Source of the DNA: Massospora cicadina | Taxonomy: Eukaryota > Entomophthoromycota > Entomophthoromycetes > Entomophthorales > Entomophthoraceae | Length of the DNA stretch: 64,000 bases | Direction of reading: 5' to 3' | NCBI GenBank assembly: GCA_022478985.1 | Contig: JAKSZP010000005.1 | Coordinates: 372,001 to 436,000 of the forward strand | Shown: positions 1 to 11,325 of the stretch, piece after piece | Position numbering within the stretch: position 1 is the stretch's first letter | Layout: each line of letters opens with the position of its first letter | Translations under genes and position numbers: made by a program | The notes under the pieces: model-generated | What the model saw: the letters and a program-made list of their open reading frames with translations, nothing else | What the model was told of the DNA's origin: nothing | Database searches by the model: none

Positions 1-4
1 GTAA

Positions 5-700
5 CTAAATCAGCATGTTTGTAAGAGTGGTTAAATATTGCTGTGGATCCACTCCGCCGGTGTCCTCAATACAGGCATATAGCAGCGCAGGCAGAGCAGG
101 GTGCCACCCACAAAACAATTGAAAGGGGCTTTTTCCCGTGGCTGAATGATAGCTTATGTTGTAGGCAAATACTGTGGTAGAAAGAAGAGTACTCCAGTCG
201 GAGGGTCTATCCATAACCAGTTTCTGGAGTATATTCACCAGAGTACCATTAACTTGATCAACCATTCTGTTAGAATCATGGTGATATGGGGTTGTTAGGA
301 CCCCGCGAATGGCCATTAATTCGTTGAGCTTGGGTAAAATGTTGGAGGTGAAGTTGGTTCCATTGTCAGTAAGGATAAACTGTGGACAGACATGCCGCTG
401 TATGATATATTCCATTATGAACTTAGCCACAGTAACTGCCCCCAGATCACAAATGGCTCGCGCCTCCACCCACCTCATCAAGTGGTCAATTGCCACCAGG
501 ATATACTTAGACCAATTTGCTCCAGTTGGCAGGGGGCCCACAACATTGATAGAGACAATGTGCCAAGAAAAGCGAGGTTTTACCAACTGGTATGAAGTCT
601 TCTGATGGGATGGCTTCTCCACCTGGCACTGGTGGCAGCAAGACAGGGTCTTGAGCACATCATATTGCATGCTTTCCCAATAGTACCTTGGTCTTACCAC
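5..700 (-). pseudogene. gypsy-1 integrase (zinc finger and catalytic core)
   Basis: The 231-residue open stretch begins after the first histidine pair of the integrase zinc finger. It keeps the cysteine pair (C-H-Q-C near residue 22), the core start with W-H-I-V-S-I-N-V-V-G-P-L-P near residue 46, the central Asp in I-L-T-D-N-G-T near residue 110, and the late-core F-A-Y-N-I-S-Y-H-S-A-T-G-K-S-P-F block near residue 178. The first DDE aspartate is replaced by Asn (S-I-N where S-I-D is usual). The role is strand transfer of cDNA into chromatin. It runs to the window edge, so the C-terminal domain is not visible. It is probably inactive. Confidence 0.9.
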
Positions 701-736
701 TTCAAGAGTTTTCCAAACTCCGCCATAGCCAACTAC

Positions 737-1430
737 TCAATGTGCACTCATAATAATTGAGCGATTAGAAGGCCTAAGTATATTCACGGCAACGTCCCCT
801 ATACGCTTATACAATTCTCCATTTCTTAAGAACATATTGGTCCTGAGTTCGTCTAGTAACTTGATAACTTGAAGCGGTTCATCTTCATATTTTCCGCTGA
901 ACATTTTATCAAACATTATATCGCTTAGATCCGCCATAACTGCAATTGTTGGCAATCTTGAAAAGCAATCAGCGTTTTGGTGGTTGGCTCCCAATCAATG
1001 TAAAATCTCAAAGTCATAAGCCTGAAGTTTAAGAGCTCATCGTTCTAGCCACCCTTCAGGCTCTTTTAAATTCTGCAACCAACACAACGATGCATGATCC
1101 GTCACAACTTTAAACTTCACTCCATGCAGGTAAACTCAAAATTGTTTGTATGCATAGATCACCGCTAAGTATTCTCACTTGGTTATGGTGTAATTCCATC
1201 CATGGCAATTCAGGCTGCGACTACTGTATGCCACGGGGTGTTCTTCTCCGTCATCATTCTCCTGAGACAGGACTGCCCAATAGCAGAAAGGGATGAATCT
1301 GTTTGCACTATAAATTCCTTATCAAAATTAGGATAGCGCAACACCGGTGCACTGACTAATGCCATTCAAAGTGTAAAAAGGTGCATTGATGTCACTCCGT
1401 CCATTTGAACATTGTATCCTTCTTTAATAA
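737..1430 (-). pseudogene. gypsy-1 RNase H and integrase N-terminus, broken
   Basis: A piece at 737-994 opens with N-H-Q-N-A-D-C-F-S-R-L-P. This is the usual end of the gypsy RNase H domain (H-x-N-x-A-D-x-L-S-R). It is followed by the linker into the integrase zinc finger. From 995 to 1430 the RNase H body can be followed only across several frames. In a live element the domain would remove RNA from the RNA/DNA hybrid. The piece lies between RT and integrase, as expected. Confidence 0.75.
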
Positions 1431-1431
1431 C

Positions 1432-2273
1432 TCAAACAGCGGACCTCTGATGCAACTTAAATTGGGTATGAATCGGTGGTAGTAACCCACCATTCCCAGA
1501 AACACCTGAAATGACCCACTTATTAGCAGGTTTAGTCACCCTCTGAATGGCTTCTACCTTGGCTGGTTGAGATCTTAGCCCATTCTCATCCACCACAAAC
1601 CCAAGATACTCAAGCTGATCACTGAAGAAGTGGCATTTACAAGGGTTGATTTTGATATTGGCCTCAGCCAGTCGGCGATGTACCTCTTCCAAGTGGGTGA
1701 GATGCTCAGTAAATGTGTAAGAGAAGACGTTAATATCATTGAGGTATACAAGAATGCATGACAGCTTCAAATCACTCAGTATGGTATCCATCGCTCATTG
1801 AAATGTAGCTGGGGCGTTACATAGTCCCTGCGGCAAGCATGTTGGTTGGAAAAGCCTTTTTGAGGTGATTATCACGCATTTTTCTTGCTCCTCCCTAGGC
1901 AACTCATTTTGCCAATACCTGGATATCAAATCCATCGCTGAGAAGTAGCAGGATCCACCAAGCTAATCTAGTGCATTGTCAAACTGTGGCAGAGGGTATG
2001 AATCTTTTTTGGTGAATTTATTGAGCTTCCGGTAGTTAATTACTACATGGTTAGTGCCATCTTTCTTTTTTATAATTAGGACAGGCGAAGCCCATGGGCT
2101 CTTGGATGGTTCAAGCATTCCTTGCTCCAACAGTTTTTCAATTTCCCCGGTGACAACTTCTTCAGCTGCCCATGATTGATGGATTGGTTGAGACCTGATG
2201 GGAGGATGGTCCCCAGTATCAAGTCAATGAACAACCCCCTGAGTGCACCCCAAACCATGATTGTTGACTGCAA
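1432..2273 (-). pseudogene. gypsy-1 reverse transcriptase, catalytic motif mutated
   Basis: The 119-residue piece at 1432-1791 begins M-D-T-I-L-S-D-L and contains V-Y-L-N-D-I, the position of the catalytic Y-x-D-D box. The first Asp is Asn. The E-Y-L-G-F-V-V motif E follows near residue 62. Upstream, 1800-2273 in other frames holds the Q-G-L-C-N-A-P-A-T-F-Q block and the N-terminal fingers (S-P-W-A-S-P-V-L-I near 2080). Several frameshifts separate the blocks, so no functional enzyme is encoded. Confidence 0.85.
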
Positions 2274-2279
2274 AGATCT

Positions 2280-2900
2280 CTTTATACTTTTGAAACATCA
2301 CTTCAGCCCGCTCTTTCTGATCTTCTGATAACCCCAATAAATCTTCCCTTGGTACAACCACCATTGCGCCAAGAGGTGGTTCGATGGGCAAACCAAATTC
2401 ATCCAGAGAACCAAACTCATGAACCTGTTTTTTCTTTTACTGAATTCAGATGTAAATATGCTATAATCTGATGCTGGCAGATTCGAATTTGGCTGTTCTG
2501 AAGATTTGCTATCGGTACTTTGATTTCCCCATTGCCTGGTAGTATGATGCTGGGAGCCACATGGGGCTCAAGCCACGATTGATGATAAGGCCCAATGATC
2601 TCCCCATAGAGCCCCACTGGCACTTCCACCTCTAGCTCAGTGTCGATTATTACTTGATGTCCAGAAGGAATGGATATAGCTCCGCTGCTCTAAGCGGTAG
2701 CCCTTGGTATTTGTATATCTGATGAGGAAGGGCCCGCGTTCTCTTTTTTTAATGATGATAGTGCACTGTGATCACCTCATCGCTGTAGGCAAGGTTGACT
2801 TGTCCCATGTGCGTTGAACTCTTAGGAGCTTTATGAGAGGAGAAATATATAGGGATTCGCTGCCCCACAATGTCTAGGGTCTCTTCCATCATGTCCACTA
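2280..2900 (-). pseudogene. gypsy-1 protease-RT linker
   Basis: Open pieces here (for example 2417-2629) have the V-P-x-G-x-x-G-E-I pattern and the short beta-rich repeats that lie between gypsy protease and RT. No catalytic motif is present. The position between protease (2914-3570) and RT fits a linker. The assignment rests on order and on resemblance to the same stretch of gypsy-2 at 11322-11825. Confidence 0.6.
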
Positions 2901-2913
2901 TAGCCCCATAGTG

Positions 2914-3570
2914 TCACATAAATGCAGTTCCAATTAGTAAATCATAGTTACTGTTTGGCAACACCACCGCTTGAGCTACCACACCAATAGATCCAAACCG
3001 CAAGGGAATAGCGCTATATGCTCCCTCAGAAGTGGTGATTTCAGTTCTCGTGGTCCTATACACCACTCGGTGGTCTATGTCAGGTTTTAAGGACAACTTC
3101 GCCACCAATTTAGTGGAGACAATGTTAACAGGTGTGCCTGTATTGATGATATTCCATACCCAAGTTTTAGCTACCACAATATCGCAGTAAGTGCATTCTG
3201 AGTAGGATGAATCCCAAATATTCACCTTATGTACACTTAAAGATTCAGGTTTTCCCAGGAAACTCAAAATACCTGCACCAATTTTAGGGTATCTGTTTAT
3301 GATAGTGTCCACTGGGAGGGCGAAATTTATTCCTCTTAATGACAGGCCATCTGTGACCGGTTCTAGCTGATCTAGTAGATTTTGGTCGAAAATTTGACAA
3401 GCATAAAGCTTTGGTTGATCCAGAGAGTTTCTATACGCCGTTTCTTCAGTGTGTGCTTGAGTCAGCACATTTACTTTCCCAACCAATGGGTGGTAGAGGA
3501 AAGTATCATAATACTGCGAAGCTTCAGCTATATCTAATGCAGTGGACTCAGGTGGGACATGTAAGTTCAA
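2914..3570 (-). pseudogene. gypsy-1 retropepsin-like aspartic protease, active-site Asp lost
   Basis: The 218-residue open frame has I-I-N-T-G-T-P-V-N-I-V-S near residue 142, where a live enzyme has D-T-G or D-S-G. It has a second hydrophobic block ending L-I-G-T-A-F-M at its C-terminus, the usual I-L-G-x-x-F. This protease would cut the Gag-Pol polyprotein. The first 130 residues are an N-terminal extension of unknown role. The Asp-to-Asn change costs the catalytic residue, so it should be inactive despite the long open frame. Confidence 0.85.
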
Positions 3571-3599
3571 GTTAGCAGCAGTAGAGAGTCCCTTCTCTA

Positions 3600-4620
3600 C
3601 TCCGCCCAGACTTTTCCCTGATAGCCTTGCTCTTGTTGCAAGGGAGGGATCTGTTGATTAGGACACCATTGTCCCATATGCCCTTTACATCCACAATTAA
3701 AACAACTTACTCCGTAAGACCTACGGCCATGTTTAGGATAAGTTGGTACATATGGCAGATGATTTTGAAAAGGTTCAACGTGACCAGACCCCCCACAGTA
3801 TAATGACCACCCTCCTGAAGCTTTATTAGGCCCAGACTGGTAGCGGGATTGATATTGCTCAGCAATTGAGAAACGTCCATTTTATTGAGAAGAGTATTCT
3901 GATGGAATTTCCCTTGCCCAGTTATCTCTTCTCACATAATCAGGGCGAACAACTGTGACAGCGCGGATCTGCTCGGTATTGGGTGGAGTGAAATTAGCAG
4001 ATAATCGATGTATAAGCTGAACAAGTTTAAGGAGAAGTACGTCTGGCTCTAACAACAGGGCTATGACATTGTAAAGCTCAGGGTATGGCTTCACCGCTGA
4101 GGCCATAGCTATACACACATCAACTTTGGATAAAATGCCTGCTCCAATCAGCACATGCGCTTCTGTAGTAAATTGATCAGCAAATGCAGTGAGGGTCTAA
4201 TTCTGCTGAAACGCAATGGTCAAGAACTCAGCCTTTCGCTGCAACATTTTCGCAGTTCTGCCAAACAGTCGCAGCACAGTCTCCTTAACTTCATGGTATG
4301 AAATGGAACTAGCTGGGAGGTAACAGATGACTTAATCCGCACTTCCAACGTCCAAAGAGGAAAGTAACAGCTTTGCCCTTTGTTGATCTGAAGTTCCCTC
4401 CGTTAAAAACTCAAATCAGTGAAGGAACCCATGAATATTTCCTTCAATATTGAACAGCGGCAATTTCTCACTGTAAACTCTTTGAAGCAACTCATCTTGT
4501 TTTTTGAGCACCACATCTAATGCAAGTTTCAACTCCTCATAGGGCCCAGGGCCATTGTTTAGTGCAGATTTTGTTCAGAAACAACCAGAATGCGACATAG
4601 CCACCAGTTGAATTTTCATA
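3600..4620 (-). pseudogene. gypsy-1 gag with intact CCHC zinc knuckle
   Basis: A CX2CX4HX4C knuckle (C-F-N-C-G-C-K-G-H-M-G-Q-W-C) lies at 3663-3704. An open piece at 3882-4154 upstream of it, plus further fragments to about 4620, have the helical character of gag capsid. Gag packages the RNA and forms the particle, and the knuckle binds nucleic acid. The frame is broken by stops at about 3880 and 4200. The distance from knuckle to PBS, about 0.95 kb, is a usable ruler for the other gag remnants. Confidence 0.8.
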
Positions 4621-4641
4621 TCTTTGTTATTGGTCAATGGG

Positions 4642-4660
4642 CCCCCTGTAGTGAGCACCA
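4642..4660 (-). other. gypsy-1 primer-binding site candidate
   Basis: On the minus strand the 19-mer TGGTGCTCACTACAGGGGG starts with TGG, complementary to a tRNA 3' CCA. It sits just upstream of gag. The identical 19-mer occurs at 14056-14074 next to the gypsy-2 LTR, while flanking sequences differ. That is how a PBS behaves. The 5' LTR should begin at 4661 and run to higher coordinates. Confidence 0.75.
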
Positions 4661-5259
4661 CAGTTGAATCTCAGCAATTCAGTAAGTACCCGCTAAAGGG
4701 TTCTTTATACAGGGTTTCCCCATTGAACAATTGGAATGGTCAATATGATGATCACCAGTTCCTCAATAAACCTTTAACCACTTAATTTTTATAATAAACA
4801 TGGGAGCAATTTCTCAATCACTACTTTATTAAGAGAATATATCTTCAGCAGATCCTTCCTTCATCTACCTCTTCCTCTTTCTTCTTTCTTCACTTAATCC
4901 AAGACAAGACCTCCAGTCCCCTCATTTCACTGATATCCTAGCGGCCTCTACCAGTACTGACTCTTCTGCTTAGTTTATTCAGTCACCATCTTTTCATTGT
5001 TTTAGCATATTATTCTTTAATTATCTATCGCCTTGATTCGAGGTGATCTAAAACCCTTTTGTCAAATGTCAACATCGCCTTATTTTAGAGGCAAACCAAT
5101 ATAAAATTGTTATATCCAATGTAAATTGTTAATCCCAATATCGCCTCATTCTGAAGCACTTAAATTACCATTACCAGGTCGATTCTGGCAGATTCCATTC
5201 ATTTTGCCATATTGACTTAGGGCTTATCATCCAGTCATATTGGAATCGCGACAACCATC
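4661..5259. other. Expected gypsy-1 5' LTR region; no gene seen
   Basis: By position this should hold the gypsy-1 5' LTR (minus strand). I cannot delimit it because the partner LTR is outside the window. No open frame of note occurs, only pyrimidine-rich patches near 4860-4920. Somewhere before about 5260, homology to LINE-B begins. Confidence 0.4.
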
Positions 5260-5623
5260 ATACTAGCAGCAGTTCCTCTGGCATTATGGTTTGCCGTTTT
5301 AGTGCTTCAGCACTTAGGCTGACAGGCTGGTTTAAATTTAACTTGCTATTTGCCTGACATCCTGGCTTGAGATTGTAAGTGGGAAGAAGTGCCTGTACGT
5401 CTCAACGCGCTTTTAAGACAACACAAACATCGCAAATGTGTTCAGAATAAGTCATAAAATATCATGGCAGGCGAAATAAGCTTTGGCTACTTTTTCCGCA
5501 AATTTTTGCCCCATGAAAGTGCTTGGCCTTCACATAGGTGAGGCAGCCGGACAATTCTGTCACAAATACTCTGGATGAAGTGTCAGTCAAAGTTCAGAAC
5601 TATTATTTTCAAGTTGTATAAGC

Positions 5624-6482
5624 TTGAACCTGTCAAACCTGCTACAATTGATGGATTACCTCGCTGGTGCACATATCTGCATCATTTCCTGCTACATGGA
5701 GCTAATGAACTTAATAGCTTGTGACAAACTATGGTCTGCTGTTCACGGTGCACAGCACATGAAAAGCACAGGTCCAGATGGGATTTCATATGAGTTCCAC
5801 CACAAACTTTTAATTATTTATCCTCACTGATGCTTTCCTCAATAACGAATGTCTTTTAGATATGCGCCTCCTTCATGAGGCCAGGAAGCCTATACAATTA
5901 AATTTAATAGAAGGGGATAAGCTGAACTTGGCGAACTGGCGCCCCATCTCCCTCACTAATACAGATACTCAATTAGTTATTAAAATAATGGCCACCCACC
6001 TAGGGGAAGTTGCCTCTAAATTATTTCCCTCTGAGCAGTTCAGTTTTATCCTCAAGTGTTCAATATGGGACAACATACACACCATGGACAATGTCTGCCA
6101 TTTCCAGCTAATGGAGCTTGTGTTCTTAGACCAACAAAAAGCTTACAATAGGGTCAACTGGGATTTCCTCAGATATTGCCTATAATAATACCACCTCCCC
6201 ACAGTTCATAAGTTGGGTGATGTTGCTCATAGAATCTGCCACAATGGCAGTGCGTGGATCAGGTTTCCTCACTTATATGGTTCGCCATAAAGGGGTCTCC
6301 GCCAAGGGGACACTTTGATCCCACTTTTTTATAATTTCAGCCTCATCTCACTTCTCTGCAGTGTAAATGCACGCCTTACTGGTGTACATGTGCAAAGCCA
6401 AGCACCTGTTAGGCTACTTGCCTTTGCTGACAATTGTGTAATTGGGTTTTCTAGAAAGCATGATGCATGCACATTAGAGTCC
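5624..6482 (+). pseudogene. LINE-B copy 1 reverse transcriptase, N-terminal part
   Basis: Fragments in several frames give A-H-x-M-K-S-T-G-P-D-G-I near 5760 and L-N-L-A-N-W-R-P-I-S-L-T-N near 5925. V-F-L-D-Q-Q-K-A-Y-N-R-V-N-W (motif A) lies near 6122 and L-A-F-A-D-N-C-V-I-G (motif C, normally A-D-D) near 6420. The enzyme would prime cDNA synthesis at nicked DNA. The second motif C aspartate is Asn and the reading frame is broken at least three times. Confidence 0.85.
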
Positions 6483-7334
6483 TGTCATGGTTGAATGACA
6501 TGATTGTGGGTACCAACCTCAAGGATAGGGCTGGGCGACAGGAGGCCCAGAAGGTGAAGCTTCAGGCCCTCCCTGACCTCAGGCACACAGTAAACCAACG
6601 GTGGGTACAAGCCAAATATGCCCAGGTTGGTACTAGTGAGCGCCTAACGCCCAGCCCCTTGTGTTGGCCCAGGCATTAAAATGGACAAGATATTTAATTA
6701 ATGTGGATGTTCAATTTAGTTGCTTGAGGAACAGGGTTTTGAAACCCATTCCATTTATGTGATTATGAGTTTGGGTAGAGTAAAACTTCAATTGATTACT
6801 TAAGTGAAGTCAGTTTTGGCAAATTCTACCAATTGGGATGAAAGCATTCGCCTATTGGTGAATTGGTGCTTAGGACCACTTTGGCAGACCCCAGATTACC
6901 CCAGCTCTATTTATATTTGATTTTTGTTACCAACATTCCTTGTTGGTTGACTTCAAACTATAAAGTTCTCCCATTTTACCATTATTTTATTTATCTTATC
7001 CGGGATGATCCTGTGCATGGACCTCTTTGAGGAGGTCTTGCGCTATGCTAACCATTCTGTTTTGTATATGATTGGGCTATCCCCTCATGCACCGTTGGGT
7101 CGCCCAGGTTCCCTCCAACCTGGTATGCTTACCTCTACTTCCCTTGTGCACCGTGTCATTTTTGGTTGGAGATTTATTAATACAATCGCACTTCTTTACT
7201 TAAGTTATCATTGCTCTAGCACCCTCTGCTGGGCTCTAGTACCTTTAGTAATAATGGCTAGTTCCCTGGCGTTGGGCTTGTGCACTAAGCACCGCCACTC
7301 TGGGAACAGGAGAGTTATAGACACTCTCCCTGTA
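6483..7334 (+). mobile_element. Solo LTR (chromovirus family) inserted in LINE-B copy 1
   Basis: The 852 bp segment is absent from LINE-B copy 2, where the flanks are continuous near 60475. It is bracketed by the exact 5 bp duplication AGTCC (6478-6482 and 7335-7339). It starts TGTCATGG and ends TGTA, perhaps a mutated CA. Its first ~25 bp, with a short TCAT/ATGA palindrome, match the start of the chromovirus 3' LTR at 19650. Open frames inside it, such as 7005-7436, have no recognisable domain and I do not treat them as genes. Confidence 0.85.
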
Positions 7335-7339
7335 AGTCC

Positions 7340-8890
7340 ACTATCTGTGGATACTCCAGAGTCAGTAACGCCGCCATTAATGCCTCTAGAACCGAAATCA
7401 TTCTCCTTAGACAATACCAAGCCCGCCAGTCACTAGCGCCCCTTAATCAGAATGACCCAGCAGCAAGATCTCTTGTTCATTTGCCCCAGCCACCCCATTT
7501 CGCCCCTCTGGCTCTCCATTTTGTATTGAGACCCATTTCTGGTCTGGTGCGCCATCTGGGAGTGTGGCTTGAAGAGGGAGGGTACGCCATGTTGATAATG
7601 GAGCACCACATCTAGACAAAGCCACAAAGTGCATCGCCTCCCTCTATGCCCACCAGATTAGTCTCACAGGCCAGGTAGTGCTTTCCAACTCTCTGCTCCT
7701 GTCAAAAGTCTGGTTTGTTGATCACAACATCACTTTTTCCCCATCCTTCTTTGCTTCTTTGTATGCCCTCCTCCAATGATAGCTTTGGCTAGGCCGCCCT
7801 CCCCCTGTGCACCTGGATGCCATATATGGCCCTCGCCTTAGTGGTTATATGGCCTGCTTAGCTACGAGGCTCATGCTTCCAGAATCCTAGCACTTGATTA
7901 GCTATAGTCACCAGCCCCACACTCTCAGACCAGCACTGGTCATATGCAGCCCACTAAAATTTCACCTGCACTCTTTATCTCCGCAATCCAACTCACCCCC
8001 ACTTCTTCTTAACTATCTGGCGTCTCACCCCTCTGCTGTGGGCCCGCATGGGAAACCGCCCCACCTCAAAATTCTTCTCTTTATGCAGAGCGCTGAGTGG
8101 AGAATCAGCATCAGTGGATATACTGCCCAGAGGGGTCACCCTACCCACCGGTTTAAGAAAGAAGTCCAGAGCAAGTCCTTTTAAACAATCTTGTACCCTA
8201 AAGTCCCCCACCATTGCCCTTGTGGACTACCTTGACAAGCTGGACGTCCCATACTCATTAGAGACAAAAAAGACATTTGATGGTATGCGCACCATCCTAT
8301 GTTACAGCCTCAGATTCGCGCCCATGTGTGAAAATTCCTGAAGAAGGTGTACCACACAGCTTAACGGTCCAATGCCACTCAGTCTTCATGAATTGTGTGT
8401 GGTCATATATGGGTCATTAGTCCATTGTTTGGAAGATTGCCTTCCATAACAGGCGATCTGGTGGGATGTTATGCATCTCCTTTGCCAGGAGAAAGTACAG
8501 TCTTTTAGCCTGTCTAAGACTATCTTTGCCTTTTCCATGACCTCTCCAATTCACCCTTCTCTCTGCGCCTTAGTAGTAGTAATCAAGTTATGGATGATCC
8601 ACACTGTTATCCTTGACGCTCTTTATGGCAATACTTTAACCATCCAAGAAGCTGTGCGTCACTTCCATTATCACCTTACAGATCACTTCCAAGCCTGTTT
8701 GTTTGGCCACCTGCCATCCCACCACCGCCAGTTGATGTCATCCTGGTTCCCCATCTGGTTCCTCTCATTATACTTTACTTCTTTCATGCTCAAAATTGGC
8801 CCAGGCCTCTTCCAAAGTTCCCCCTCTTCCTTCCACAGGCAGTTCTGCTGGCAATAGGAGGTAGCTTCGGCTCCTCTGGATACCTTTCTT
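7340..8890 (+). pseudogene. LINE-B copy 1 RT thumb and C-terminal zf-RVT domain, decayed
   Basis: The sequence resumes the RT at 7345 and follows LINE-B copy 2 through its C-terminal domain. For example, the block around 8000-8130 (S-H-P-S-A-x-G-P-H-G and E-W-R-I-S-I-S-G) recurs at 61150-61265. The zf-RVT finger region near 8330-8470 is damaged. The last part, with H-P-S-L-C-A-L-V-V-V-I-K-L-W, matches the end of copy 2. Frames change at least five times. Confidence 0.75.
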
Positions 8891-8962
8891 GTATCTTGAT
8901 GCTCTGTTGTTTGAATTTTATTGGAAGTGTACATCCTAAGCTCAGCCTTCCCCAAATAAATT

Positions 8963-9990
8963 TTGAATTTTGCAATGTACCTAACCGTAGAGCGTCCAAA
9001 TTATTTATTCTTCCAAATCCATAGGCATCACAATAGGCTACCCTATCTCCCACTTGGTATTCTTGCATCACTTGTCATTTCTTATCATCCATATTTTTTG
9101 CCTTCGTTTTTATTTTCAGCGTTGTGTCAAATTCCTGTGATTGCAATATGACCATTAATTTGACAGTCAGTTTAGATATTGTACTAAACTCATCCCCAAA
9201 TCTGGTTCCATGGAAGATACAAAATAGGTTGTAGTGCGGCCTTTCAACCATATAAAAATTTGCATGACGTTTCCCCTATCACCATATGATAACTAATATA
9301 TGCAAAGGGAATTGAACTCAGTAATTTTCCCAAGCGGAAGTTTTATGTATTAACAATTATCTCAACATTGTGTCTAGAGTTGCATTGGCTATTTCTACCA
9401 TTCCATTTGTTTTTGGCCAATAGGGAATGTACACCACTCCTCAGATTCTCATTGTTTACTTAGTCTTGGGATCACATAGGATGTAAAGTTGGTTCCATTA
9501 TCACGCAATAAAACTTTCAAGCATACATTCCAGTACACTACTTGGTCCAGTATGAATTTCGCTGTGCTTGTAGCATCTACTCTGCTCAAGGCTTTTGTTT
9601 CAACCCATTTATTTAGATGATCTATTAAAACTATGGTGTACTTTGCTCCCCCCAGTACTAACACTCATGGGTTCCATCACATCTATGGGCACCGTGTGCC
9701 AAGAAAACTCAAGGCGTAATAGCCAGTATCCCATCACATTCTTGTGAGTCTTGTGGAATTGACATTCCACACAACTGGCCAGATTTTCCGCTACATAATA
9801 ATTGATAAATTTCCAGTGATAATACTGGCATATATGGTACATGGTTTTTCTTAGGCCACCATGGCTGACGACTTTTTGTGTGTCTTAAATATTTCTGCTT
9901 GTTCTGACGGTTTAGGGGAGAAGTACAATTTTCCATCAATCAACTTAAACAGCTGTCATTTTTTAATTTCAGTGTTTTATTCGCTCTCTT
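8963..9990 (-). pseudogene. gypsy-2 integrase, broken into four or more frames
   Basis: Pieces in order: zinc-finger end with C-V-E-C-Q (around 9770), W-H-T-V-P-I-D-V-M-E-P (core start, catalytic Asp present, 9690), and L-L-R-D-N-G-T-N-F-T-S with the second core aspartate (9490). Next to the LINE-B end comes the C-terminal Q-E-Y-Q-V-G-D-R-V-A-Y (9030-9071), a usual integrase C-domain start. The stretch 9150-9440 is integrase-like only in fragments. The protein is not functional. Confidence 0.8.
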
Positions 9991-11325
9991 CAGTGTACCT
10001 TAAAATCTCTCAGGGTTAATCCCCAACATTCCCTTCAATCATCTGCTATCATAGTTCATCAGTTCGATGATAAAAAACTTTAATGGCAGGCAATCTTTAT
10101 AGTCCATAAGCACTCTGATGTGATGCTCCTGATTGGTGTATCATTTTTGAAATTGTGGACTTGCAGTTATTAAAGCTCATCAATCCATTCGCACCTCTTG
10201 CTCCTTAAGGTTATGTAACTAGAGTAAAGATGAGTGGTCGTTCACAACTTTAAACGTCTGTTCCATGAATATATACTCAAAATTGTTTGCAGGCTAAATC
10301 ACCAAGAGGCACTTGCGCTTTTTCACATTGTAGTTTTATTTCATTGGCGTTAATGTTCTGTTCACATACTCCACCAGATGCTCTTCCTCATTGTCATTTA
10401 CTTGACTTAAAATGGCACTGATCACTGTCAATGAGGCATCAGTCTGAATAATGATTTCCCAAATTAAAAAAATGGGTATTCAAGGCAGGACTATTCATCA
10501 GATATTTCCTTAGAACATTAGTTAATTCTTGTGACTCCTCATACCACAAAAATCTTTTACTCAGATCCTTCAACAAGTGGAGTAATGGTTTAGTAATTCC
10601 AGTGAAAACCTTGATGAATTGACAATAGTAGCTGGCCATCACAAGAAAAGCTAATATGTATTGAACACTCTTGGTGTCAACATACACTCGATGGCTGGCA
10701 TTTTCAGGTTTTGCAGTTGTAATCCACCAGAATTTATTAAAGCACCAAATATTTAAGCTCTTTTAAGGAAATGGCATTTTCTCAGCTTGATTTTCAGATT
10801 TACCACAACTAGGCGTTTAAACATTTCTCCTAGCGTTCCAGGTGATCAGTAAGTGTCCTACTGAAGATGGTAATATCATCTTTGTATACCAAGGCCCATG
10901 AGAATTAAACCACTTAATATGGAGTCCATCGCTCTCTGGAATGTTGTCAGAGCGTTGGACAATCCTTGGGGCATTCTGGTCAGCTAGTATAATCCAAGTG
11001 CGCTAAATATCGCACATTTCTCTGGATCTTCCCTTGATATATCTATCTACCAATACTCAAAATCAAGTGCATCACTGAAATTACTTGGCTTCCCCTAGGC
11101 GATTGAGTGTTTCATCAATCATTGGTAGTGGATAGTAATCCTTTTTGTAATTTTATTTAACTGGTGATAAATGATCACCACTTGATTTGATCCATCCTTT
11201 TTCTTCTCAATTAGGACCAGACTTGACCATGGAATCAACGACTGAATGATGATCCCATGCTCAATCAACTTGCTGACTTCTTCGCTGACTACTGCTTCTG
11301 TAGCCATTGACAAGTGGACAGTCAC
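9991..11325 (-). pseudogene. gypsy-2 RT and RNase H, decayed
   Basis: The piece at 10439-10687 has S-Y-Y-C-Q-F-I-K-V-F-T-G-I-T-K-P-L-L-H-L-L-K, the block joining RT to RNase H. The piece at 11119-11325 has I-I-Q-S-L-I-P-W-S-S-L-V-L-I-E-K-K-K-D-G, the RT fingers. Motifs A to D lie between but are frame-broken, with Y-K-D-D-I readable near 10880. RNase H follows at about 10000-10430 with little preserved. Confidence 0.8.

Larger units (their letters stand above)
1..4660 (-). mobile_element. gypsy-1: Ty3/gypsy LTR retrotransposon, 3' end cut by window edge
   Basis: Reading leftwards from the PBS at 4642-4660, the domains run gag with zinc knuckle, aspartic protease, linker, reverse transcriptase, RNase H, integrase. 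This is the standard Ty3/gypsy order. Each domain is a separate open piece broken by stops or frameshifts, so the copy is dead. The integrase is still open at the window edge and the 3' LTR lies outside. The protease and RT catalytic aspartates have both become asparagine. Confidence 0.9.
5260..8962 (+). mobile_element. LINE-B copy 1 (5'-truncated non-LTR retrotransposon)
   Basis: The stretch is collinear with LINE-B copy 2 from about 59260 to 62106. It covers the linker before RT, RT, the long C-terminal domain and the tail 'cagccttccccaaataaa'. ORF1 and the endonuclease are missing, as expected of a 5'-truncated insertion. An 852 bp solo LTR interrupts it at 6483-7334. At its 3' end it abuts the gypsy-2 integrase C-terminus, so it inserted into or next to gypsy-2. 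The left boundary is approximate. Confidence 0.8.

Noticed and set aside
7005..7436. A 143-codon plus-strand frame
   Set aside because: It lies almost wholly inside the solo LTR 6483-7334 and crosses its border into LINE-B, so it is a chance fusion.
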